Of a DNA stretch of 64,000 bases, positions 23,201 through 35,200 are shown one piece after another. The notes under the pieces were generated by a model, which had not been told where the DNA came from, made no database searches, and saw nothing but the letters and a program-made list of their open reading frames with translations. A program made the position numbers and the translations under genes. Source of the DNA: Lytechinus pictus. Lineage: Eukaryota; Echinodermata; Echinoidea; Temnopleuroida; Toxopneustidae. Position 1 is the first letter of the stretch; every line of letters starts with the position of its first letter. The DNA is taken from assembly GCF_037042905.1 (NCBI RefSeq), contig NC_087257.1:17685001-17749000 (forward strand). The letters are read 5' to 3'.

Positions 23201-26200
23201 CAATAGGCATGACTTTGTAAACATATATGTAACCATCCAGCTCTAAACCAACAATAACGCTACAATCATACCAACAAACCTACTCCAAACCGACAGATGA
23301 TATGCCATTTGAAATAATATAATAGCTTAGTTTGGTTTGGAGTCAATTTTGTTGGTGCAACTGTAGCTAACTGTAGCATAAGTCAAAAAGGAAGATTTAG
23401 TCTGCTGTGCAAAACCCTTCACTTGAGTTAAGTGGTCTGAGTGCCCAACCTACAATGACTTCTCATTCAGAAAATTGAAACAGAAAGTTTTACATGTGCC
23501 AGTCTTGTGTGAAGACCCACTTCTTGATATAATTTTCAAGCAGGGTCTGTGCCTGCAGACTAGGCAAGATTCACTGTAACTAACCTTAATAATGAACTGG
23601 GCTTCAAAATCAGAATTCAGATTAACTTATTTAAACGAGTAACTATTCATTTCCCTACAGTTGAAATATGAAATTGTGAAATGAAATGAAACACACAAGA
23701 TACAAGAGTATAATCCAGACCATTCTCTCAGACAGCAGACTATTTCAACAGGTCATGCATGGTATACATACAGTGTAGCTGTCAAGTTTCAGTGAACCTT
23801 AAACTTCAGACATATTTTCTCCTTCTTATAATTGGGTTTTGGCTGATCACATTTTAACATTTTGAAGCTTAGGGCCTACTTTTTCACACTATCGTTAAGA
23901 ATCTCGTCATTCATTTTGGATAATTCATTAATTGTAAATATGAAGGAGGTAAGTCACATACTGTACGACTGCACATTAAAAATGCCAAACTGAGAAATAA
24001 CAGGGCCAATGCCCCTAATTGTTGTGCATTCTGAGAGTGGATGAAAAGAAACTTACTTTTCAGAGGTTGAAGTATATAAGCAGCATTGGTCATAACCAGC
24101 GTTTTGTTGAGCAGGATGTTGTGGTAATGGTAGATGGTTCGCCTCACCAAGTGGGATCCTACAGAAAAAAAAATAATAAAAACTTAAAAAATAACAATAT
24201 TTATAATAATGATGATATTCCCCTTTAATCACTCTTTACACTGGATTGATTGAGGCTTAATAACACTACCAACACAATGTATCATATGTTGAGTCTGAAA
24301 ACTAATTTGTAAAGTTATAAATGGTAGGATTTGTTTTCCTAATGCTATTTACATGAATTATGGATTGAATTTCAAAGTAAATGGATTGAATATTTTAAAA
24401 TGCCATCTACTTCACCAGGAAAAAATTCCCTTCTTTGTACATTGAAACAACATTTCTTCGCACTTGCAGCACACAATGTATTGACTCTCTTCACTCCCTG
24501 GGGAGCATTCTGGCAAGAGATTCCATTTACCTGGATTACTACTTTGGCTTTCACATCCAGCCAGTGCTCATTTATTAAAACACCTAGTTTACAGTGTGAC
24601 CAATAAATGAGTCTTATTCACCATTACTTCCATTTCTGTTAGAATTCGGTTAACTTGATCCGGGATGTTGTAATGATGGTAACTGACCTCTACAACCTTT
24701 GACCATATGACCTTTCACCTGGGTAAAGGGGCTCGTCAATGAAGAATCCAACTGACAGACCAACCGTCACTTTGTGACCATTTCAGTTATCTGACCTCTA
24801 CAACCTTTGACCTTGACCTTTTACCTTGGTAAAGGGGCTCATCGATATAGTATCCATCTGACAGACCAACTGTCACTTTGTGACCATTTTAGTTTATTGA
24901 CCTCTACAACCTTTGACCTGATGACCTTTTACCTGGGTAAAGGGGCTCATCGATGTAGTATCCATCTGACAGACCAACCGTCACATTCTGACAATTTCAA
25001 TTTTTTGACCTCTACAACCTTTGACCTTTATATGACCTTTTACCTGGGTAAAGGGGCTCATCGATGTAGTATCCATCTGACAGACCAACTGTCACTTTGA
25101 GACCATTTTAGTTTATTGACCTCTACAACCTTTGACCCGATGACCTTATGACCTTTTACCTTGGTAAAGGGGCTCATCGATATAGTAGCCATCTGACAGA
25201 CCACCCGTCACCATGTGACCATTTTAGTTTATTGACCTCTACAACCTTTGACCTGATGACCTTATGACCTTTTACCTGGGTAAAGGGGCTCATCGGGGTA
25301 GTATCCATCTGACAGACCAACCGTCACCTTGTGACCATTTTAGTTTATTGACCTCTACAACATTTGACCTGATGACCTTTTACCTGGGTAAAGGGCTCAT
25401 CGATGTACATGTAGTATCCATCTTACAGACCAACCGTCACATTCTGACAATTTTAGTTTATTTACCTCTACAACCTTTGACCTTATGACCTTTTACCTGG
25501 GTAAAGGGGCTCATCAATGTAGTATCCATCTGACAGACCAACCGTCACTTTGTGACCATTTCCTCCACCAATGTTGTTCACATCTTCAGGAATCTTCAAT
25601 GAACAAAAGAAAGATACAATTAAGATATCAAACAAGTGTGTATAAAAAACTACAATAAAAATTGTAGCTTCAAAATACTTTGGTTGTCATTTAATTTCAA
25701 TGAATCTGCTTATAAATTGTGAATGTTATATTTGTTAATAGTAGATCATTTGTGTGTTTGCCAGTATATTTTACTTAATCTATAATTCATGCCCATATAA
25801 GTAATCACCGGAATGCATATTAACTTTGTTTATGTTATGAAAAATTCTTACAAAGATATGAATACAGAAGAGAACAAGATCAAACCAAAATCTCTATCTA
25901 TTATGATTTCAATATATTTCAAGCACATTTATCATGCAATTCTGTCAATGAACTAATTCTTAATTTCAAACAGGTTTAGCCTGATTTCATACATGCACTA
26001 GAATTTTATTAACCATGTTTGTCGATATACAGTATTTACATGTACAAAGAAAGATAAATTCCACCAAAAAAAAAAAAAAATCATTAATCATAACGATGAA
26101 TAAACAGTTTTGCCCCCGAGGTTCTTTTTTCTCAAATTTATATCATATGGACCAATGTTTACTTTATTTACTTTATTTACATTAAAAAGAACATGATTCA

Positions 26201-29200
26201 CCATTTAAAATATCTCCATATTCAATATTGATTCAGTTACATTCTGAGAAAGTGTAATTTAAACATGAATTGAGTAATAACCCACATTTACAGGAAGTTT
26301 TCAAATATTTTCTTTCTATGATTTTGGCATATTCAATGGTCATATACAGTAGAGGAGTAAACGTTGCTAACATTGAAATCATATTTGTTTCAGCTACCAC
26401 AAATGCACATGTGGTTTTCCTTGATGTATGACCAAACAAGCAAACTTACCACACAAACATATTTTTACTAAATATCATAAAGCCTTCTAAAGCAATGTTG
26501 CTACATGTAGATGTTAATATTGCTAACATTGAAATAATATTTGTTTCAGCTATTATAGTTTTTCTTGATGTATGACCAAACAAGCAAACTTACCACACAA
26601 CATATTTTTACTTAATATCATATTAAAAGCCTTCTAAAACAATGTTGCTACTGTACATGTACATGTAAATATTGCTAACATTGAAATTATATTTGTTTCA
26701 GCTATTATAGTTATCCTTGATGTATGACCAAACAAGCAAACTTACCACACAAACATATTTTTACTAAATATCATTTAAAGCCTAAAAGCAATGTTGCTAG
26801 ATGTAAATGTAAATATTGCTAACATTAAAATTATATTTGTTTCAGCTATCATAGTTTTCCTTGATGTATGACCAAACAAGCAAACTTACCACACAAACAT
26901 ATTTTTACTAAATATCATAAAGCCTTCTAAAGCAATGTTGCTACATGTACATGTTAATATTGCTAACATTGAAATAATATTTGTTTCAGCTATTATAGTT
27001 TTTCTTGATGTATGACCAAACAAGCAAACTTACCACATAACATATTTTTACTTAATATCATATTAAAAGCCTTCTAAAACAATATTGCTACATGTACATG
27101 TAAATATTGCTAACATTGAAACTATATTTGTTTCAGCTATTATAGTTTTTCTTGATGTATGACCAAACAAGCAAACTTACCACACAACATATTTTTACTT
27201 AATATCATATTAAAAGCCTTCTAAAACAATGTTGCTACATGTACATGTAAATATTGCTAACATTGAAATTATATTTGTTTCAGCTATTATAGTTTCCCTT
27301 GATGTATGACCAAACAAGCAAACTAATACCACACAACATATTTTTACTTAATATTATATTAAAAGCCTTCTAAAACAATGTTGCTACATGTACATGTAAA
27401 TATTGCTAACATTGAAATTATATTTGTTTCAGCTATTATAGTTTTCCCTGATGTATGACCAAACAAGCAAACTTACCACACAAACATATTTTTACCTAAT
27501 ATCATAAAAGCCTTCTAAAACAATGTTGCTAGATGTAAATATTGCTAACATTAAAATTATATTTGTTTCAGCTATCATAGTTTTCCTTGATGTATGACCA
27601 AACTAGCAAACTAACCACGCAAACATATTTTTTCACTAAATATTATAAAGCCTTTATTTATAAAACACAAGATAGAACCCATGCAATGAAAAAGAAATGA
27701 TCTATGACATATTAGTAGAATGATCATCACTACCGATAGCTATTTGGAAGGAAAAAAAAATTGTATGGCCTCATTAATCTCCATAATTTACTAGTTGTCC
27801 TCCAGTGTGCAGTATTCAAGCTTGTTATAATTTGTTTTTCTTCACTGTGCCATAAAAAGGAAATATCTCTGACGGAGGATAAAATAAATTCTAAAAAAAG
27901 AGAAGAAATCACCCAAAATGATGGCACAATGTTTATTTATAGTGTACATGTACATAAAAATTTGTATATTTGTATGCCAAATCCTCAGTGGGCTATGTAA
28001 ACTATATGTATCCAAGTATCTCCAGAGGGTCACGATGGATTGGTTTCAGAATGCCAAATAAATTGCCTACCTGTTGACATAAAACGCTATACTGTAGATA
28101 GTACTTTACCCCCCCCCCCCCCCTTTAAGTTACTTTTTTTTTCAATTGACCCACTTTTGCATCATAATATGTACTGTATTTTATCATTTTCTATATCACA
28201 TTTATGATCACAATATTTCCGCATTACTCTATTGGTGACCAAATTTTAGACAATGATCAATGATAACAGTAAAAAAAAGTATTCATAAAAAGTGACAATA
28301 CCAATTTGTTTTTGCTAGCCAATCCTCAAGTAAAATCTCCATAGCATGACTGAATAAAGAATACACTTGGCAGTTGGCACAATGCAGTAATCAGTATGAA
28401 AAATGGAATATAAAAATGCGTACAAATCTCGGGGGATTTTGATTGCGGTATCATTTCAATCACATGAATATGAAAACATCATGAATAAAATGAAAAATTT
28501 TCAGAGATCATCACACCTTATGAAAGTCTAATGAATTCTTTATAGTAAGCTGGGGAATATAAAGAATGATTTTTCTTGAATTTCATGAATAGACAGAGAG
28601 AAAAAATTATTGTGAAAATAGATGATTGTATTTTCATCGTAAAGAAAAACATCTAAATTATCATAATAAAAAACAAGTTTAAAAGAAGGATACAACGTTT
28701 CTGAATCCAAATTTATCGTTAACAAATTATTTCTTCTAAATAAAACAAAGAATTGTTTCAAAGGACTTGGGAAATTACAATCATTGTTATATGCTACTGA
28801 AAATCATGCAATTTGATTAGCTATGAACGGAGTTGTAAAAAGGTTTCTATCAGTTGTCATCGATTGCAAAGATTAATAAAAACAAGGCCACGATAAGATT
28901 TTATTTTTATTTTCACTGAAAACTGATCCATGTTAAGTTAACATTTATTTAATAAGATAATTGGGCTGTCAGCTAGAGCAGATTGTCAACTGGAGAGGCT
29001 TCACTGTTGAAATAAAACTGGAAATAACTTCAAAATGAATATAATGAAATGAGATTTCTATTTAAAAAAATTTAAAAACATGCTTGTCATAATTACCTCT
29101 TTGTACGCGAAGAGGATACGCCCATCTGATATGAGGGTGGTCTGGAATGTAAATCGTCCAACTGAGTGTGTCAGTGTATGAACCAATCAGCACACAGCAT

Positions 29201-32200
29201 ACAAGATAATGGACCAATCAGCAGGCGGCATGAGATGTATGGACCAATCGGCAAGCAAGATTGTAGCCAGGTGGGTGGAGTCACATGCAGGGGTGGGGAG
29301 GGGGTGGAGAGAGGGAAATGGGTTCCAGCAGGGCAAGGCAGGGTGGGGTGGCAAGAAGGAAATGTTAAAGGTAAGTTAGTATTAAAAAAGTGAATTAAGT
29401 CTTTGGTCATGCATGTTAGAAATACGAGCATGTATCTGCATTCATATTCAAGCATGAAATCACCTGCATTTAACATTGAAAAAAATGGTTATGATTTCCT
29501 TTTGAACCTCCTATAGGAATTTCCCTTTCAGATCAGGGACCACCTACATGTAGAAGGAAAATTACCACATTTTTGTTTTCTCAAATTTTCTCCATAACAA
29601 GCACCTGTTCATAAAGACCATTGTCAAAAACTCTCCATCACCCTTGGGCAGTAGTTTTCCAGCAACACTGCCATCCTATAACGTCAGACATAATAAAAAG
29701 AGGGGCACAGGATGATTAAGCCCCTGAAAAGTTGAAAAAAAAACCCTCTGGAATACACAACTGGGGGCCATAAGAAGTAATTCAAAATAATCAAAGCCCC
29801 CCCCCCCCTCTTCGAAGGAGGATTGTCAGATTATGAAAATGCAGAATCCTCAATATTCTTTTTACAGGTATGTATATGTACATAATAAAACATTTAAGTT
29901 AATAATCTGGGTAAAGATAGATTAGATGAACTTGTCTTTTTTGGAAATATCCAAGAAGTTTTCAATCCAGGATCTAATCACTAGGAAGGCTTTATCAAGA
30001 TGGGGCATCGTGGTCTAGTGGTTATGACTCTCGACTGTCAATCTGAGGGATGTGGGTTCAAATTCCAGCCATGGATTGTGTTATCTTGGATCTAATCACT
30101 AGGAAAGCTATATCAAGATGGGGGCATCGTGGCCTAGTGGTTATGACTCTCGACTTTCAATCCGAGGGGATGTGGGTTCGAATCCCAGCCATGGCGTGTT
30201 TTCCTTCAGCAAGAAATTAACCGACATTGTGCTGCACTCAAGCCAGGTGAGGTGAATGGGTACCCGGTAGGAATTTTAATCCTTGAAAAGCAGCACACAC
30301 AGCAGCTACTCTGCTAAAGCCAGGGTAATTAAGCTGCATTGCTGTAGAGCGCTTAGAGACTTCTGATAAAGTATTAAAGCGCTACATACATGTACATGTA
30401 ATCATCATGAATACTACATGCAGCACATTAACTATTGAAAGCCTTATCATCTGCTTTAATTCGAGAGGTGATTATGTATTATGAGAGGCACTTCCTCGTC
30501 CTTCACAATGAATCTATGCTCGTCATAAGAAGGCAGCATATTATTGAGCGTGTTGAGTTACGGCTGCATTGGAAAATGATTCAATTACTGCATTAGTTAT
30601 GTACATGTACACGTCCATGCATTGTGCATACATGTGATGGGTATCATAGGCAATAAGCTTTACATATTAATTAACATAAGGTACCGTAATATCCTACATG
30701 TATGTTTAAAAGCAGAAATAGTGAAACATCTATTGGTTTAATTAAATGATAATGATGACGATGATAACAATAATAATAATAGTAGTAGTAGTAATAGAAA
30801 TAATAATAATAATAATAGTAGTAGTAATAGCAATAATAATAATAAAGAATATTTCTCAAGCGCCACATCCACATGGATTCTGTGCAAGGCGCATATACTG
30901 TATATGCATAGAGCTATTACAGAAGGAGGACCGACTCTCTCGAACGCTTTGCCCCATGCGCGGCACTGCTAATCCCCTCACAGCAGGGTGGTCCATCACG
31001 GCACTTTCACAATTACAGGCGCAGGCCGCCCGTCAATCAGCCCTAAATCAGATAGGGAAAGTTGATCGAATGCAATTTAAAACGCCGTCATTCGGACCCA
31101 ATGGGTAATATTAAATAAAATTTACAGATCATAATCAACGAAATATCATAAAAGTTAGGTCTAGATCTATCTCTTCAAGTGCGTCAGTTCTAGTAATTTT
31201 TCCGAAACGGTCCGGAGCTGAGGCCTGCACTGTGTGAATGAGCTGAGCGCGCGAGCTCGGAGCTCAAGCATCACACACACCTTTAACTTACACAAATAGT
31301 ACGTGGGGCACCGGAAGATACACGACGATGCATCAATCGACGTAGAAATGCCACGTAGATTCGTCGTTATATTTTCAAAGCATACACGTCCAACAAATAA
31401 TCTTACCATCGAAATCAACTTTGAAGTATAATTTCCCCCTCATTGTAATTTTTAAGACAGGGGCGCACAGGTTTAAATAAAGCAAGAAAGACAGACATAA
31501 ATGACTAATATCCAACTTTCTCCGTACGTACCGTGGCTGGGTTGAATCAGATTGTAACGGATTTGGTATGTATGCAAAAGGGATCATCTCAGAAGTTCAA
31601 CCATACATAAAAGACGTACATCAGGAATCCGTACGAAGAGATATGGATGTTGGAAGAACAGCAAGTTGTGTTTTGATTTTGAAAAAAACAGAGCTCGAAG
31701 GAAAGTTATGTGGGAGAACGTCATTTACGGCGGTGCCTCGCAGGGACCTTAAAAAAATCTCTGACCTCAGATTTTACGAGCGGGCTTATCGCGTTATGTA
31801 AGCGGGCTCTAACTTTCGCCTGGCGGCTCGCCGATTGATGTTAGATATCGTTCCTTCGCCCGAAGGAAGCGATAACAAAGGATTAACAGAGGAATTGGAA
31901 GATGGTTCTCCTGTAATTGCTCTATGGTATATGTATCTAGAAATACATAGAAATTGTAAACATCCAGAACAGAGGGGACCCTACCTAATATGGCTATTAA
32001 GACTTGAAGATTGAACATATCACCTCAATTACAAAAGTTCCCTGCAGAATTGCAAAAGAATCTTGTAGATGTATGAAAACTTTTGCTAAAAATCTATAAT
32101 TTGGGGTCTTTTCTAAAAAGTCAATTTTCTGTGCATAACCTGGCCATGCTGATCTGGATAAAGCCCTCAGGGCTTCATGAACACGGCCAAATAGTTTAAA

Positions 32201-35200
32201 TACCTGGCCCCGCTCAAGGAAAGATGAAGATTAACACTAGCTAGTGTACAAAGCTGAGGCCATACATTTTTCTCCAAGGTCAAAATGAGGCCAAGGTCAA
32301 ATTTTCTGGCGTTGAGTCGGCCTCTTGAATAACAACGCTGATTGATACATGTACATGCATTTATTTTTCAGAGAAGTATTCTTCCATTCGAAATGCAGGG
32401 TTGCTTTGTCATGTGACATTGGGACAGTTTACAACTTTATATTAAATTAGCAAGAGAATTATCATGAAAAAGCCGTCTACATCGAGCAGTAAAAAATTTT
32501 GAAGAAAAAAAAATTATCAATGCACAATAAAAAAAACATAAGAAGTTGAATTAGTGTTAATATTCAAGCAATTTGAAAGAGAAATATTTGCATTCAGAAT
32601 TTACATGCCATGCAAGACAGAAAAACAGGCATCAATTTCCGTAATTATATTGAAGAAAATAGAAAAAAAAAACACAGATGGACAGAAACACAAAGTTATG
32701 TACTGCACAGTTTGAACTACTTTTGGATAAAATTAACAGTTTATTCAAGGACCAAAAGATATATGTAAATGCACTTTCATTTCTGTTTCGTACCAGCAAT
32801 TTTTCAAAAGTAGAATGGATTCTTTCCTGACATTTTTGGCAATACAGATATAAACTTTGTGGCAGATGCCTGGTGCTGACATCAAATATCAAAAAATGTT
32901 GAGTAAAACTGTGATGCTACATGTACATCTCTTTATATTTTTTTCATTAGGCAAAACCCTTTATTTTTACCACCCCAATGTAATTTTTTGGTTTTACATC
33001 AACAAATTGTTCTTTTTAACAGTATTTTAATGACCATTTAAACACAGCTGAAATTAATCAGATCATGATCAAAAGAATCTTTGCAATATTTGTAACCTCT
33101 GGCAAAGTTTTATATAAACCAAGCTTACTACTAATATCATATTATCATCATCATCATTATGTATTATCATGAAATTTTGCAATTATTGATTTATTAGTAT
33201 TAATACCTGCGGCTATATGTTGCACATGGAGGTCATCCCATTCAACGGTGAAGGCAGTATCTGTAACAGGGGGGAAAAGGAGATACGGTATTAAGCATGA
33301 ATTACATTAAAAACATTTATATCATTTGATGTTATTTTCATGCCGAAACTTGCTTGAAATTTCCAATCCTTAGTTTCTACACTTAAGTACACAAAACAAA
33401 AGAGTTGAGGATTGTTCTAAAACCAGGTGTTCTGACCAATTTTAAAGGTACAAGGAACCTTTTTTTTTATAGACTATCAAAAATAATTTTCTAGTGCTTT
33501 CAATACATGATACTGCATATATATGTTCTCTCACAGATTGTGTTATGAATAGCTACATGTACATGTAGTCTTGAATTATACCCTGTGAAAAAGTAGAGGA
33601 AATAGATTAGCTCATAACTTTATTTGTACAAAGAAACTAAAATGCTTTTGAGAGGAAAAATGCTTGTTTTAACTGTTTGGTAACATAATTGGTAAATTGC
33701 CGATTCGTCCTCTGCCAACTCCTCCACTCACCACATGGTCTACCTTCATTTAGTCTAATGCCATTCTGTCCATCAACATTTCGTCTAACAACTATTTGGT
33801 CCAATCATCGCTTCGTCTAATCACCAGTTTGTCTATTACCATTTCATCTAATGACCAATTAGTCTAAGACCATTTTCTTTTCCTCCATTTTGCACAATTA
33901 ACACTTTAGTTCAATTAGACCAAATTGTATATGGACTAAATGGCTATTGGACCAACTGGTTATTAGATGGAATGGCATTAGACTATAAAATGGAAGTAGA
34001 CCATATGGTGAGTGGACAAACTGTTGGTAGACCAAATGATAGTACATGTAGATGAGTTGGCATTAGACAAATTGGAAATAATTAAGGTGGTATGAATGCA
34101 TTGAGTAATGAATTAGTGTGATTATCACTCAAGTGGGTCTACATGTATATTGCAAGACTACACTGCTCAGAATGTTGAATTATGGGTAAGGAACTTGGCC
34201 AGATTTGAGTAGTTAAGGACTTGAGGTGGTGCTTTTGAGGCTGCTGCTTTGCAATTGCTTTAAAGTTTATCTACACAACTCAACCTGTCATAAGAGAGCA
34301 TATTGATCCGATGAAGATGTGAAAATAGTATCGCAAACATATTCTTTCTCTGGCAAAAATACATGTACTGTATGCATTTATGTATCTGAAAAGATGTCCC
34401 TATCATTTATAACTGTACATAGATACATGTATGCTCACTCTTAGAAAAAAAATCTTAAATACCATAGCATCTTCGTTTGCCACACATGAAGAGCTTTTAT
34501 AAGGTTTTTGTACATGAGCTAGGCTGAACTAGACTTAGAACCAAAGGCAGTAGCACAAGGAATCTTTGGATATTCATGAGAATGATTGGCCCGAATTCAC
34601 AACGTTGGTTTTTAAAAACCATCGGTTTGACCCATGGTTTATGCAGATTTCCTGTATAAATTACGCTAATACTGCGTATGTTGAAAAATGTCCAATGCTG
34701 ATGCGCGGTATTGTCACAGTGCGCTAATCGACGCCTGTTGCCCATTGCCATGTTTATGCTATTTCATTCATTAGTCCACTGTTTGAAGAGTGGACTCATT
34801 AATTCAAAACAGTGGACTCATGAATAAAATATCGTAGATAACCACGGCAACAGGCATCAATTTGGCGCACTGTGACAAAAGCGTGCATAAGCATTGGACA
34901 TTCTTTATATACGCGGTATATTAAAGCATTATTATACAGGAAATCTTAATAAACCATGGGTTCAACCGATGGTTTTAAAAACCACCTTTGGAATTCGGGC
35001 CATTATGTCAAGAGATTATGAAAAAAACTTCTGCTATTACTTAATGGAGTGCTAAAGTTTTCCATTTTAGCATTTTTGATACCATACATGTATTTCCGGA
35101 GAGCATGATGAAATATCTCCATAAGACCACAACTCAAATGAATCAGATCATGGGGCCCCCAAGATATGACCTCATGAAAACATTATAGCCTCATTGAAAT

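Larger units (their letters stand above)
22389..24056 (-). other. Intron 9 of PLXDC
   Basis: The GA tract next to exon 10 is followed by AT-rich sequence with two copies of a roughly 70-bp repeat (23003-23065, 23503-23570). No gene is seen. Confidence 0.8.
29162..33206 (-). other. Intron 6 of PLXDC
   Basis: 4045 bases with a duplicated SINE head (29971-30400), an AAT/GTA microsatellite (30764-30850) running into a moderately GC-rich repeat-like stretch to about 31110, and AT-rich remainder. The 31170-31800 stretch is less AT-rich but I recognise nothing in it. Confidence 0.75.

Noticed and set aside
24719..25496. CRISPR-like regular repeat array
   Set aside because: Units are exon 8-derived with no unique spacers, in an intron of an animal gene.
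30001..30080. Functional tRNA gene
   Set aside because: A and B boxes are present but the cloverleaf stems do not close cleanly, and the copy is followed by a SINE body.
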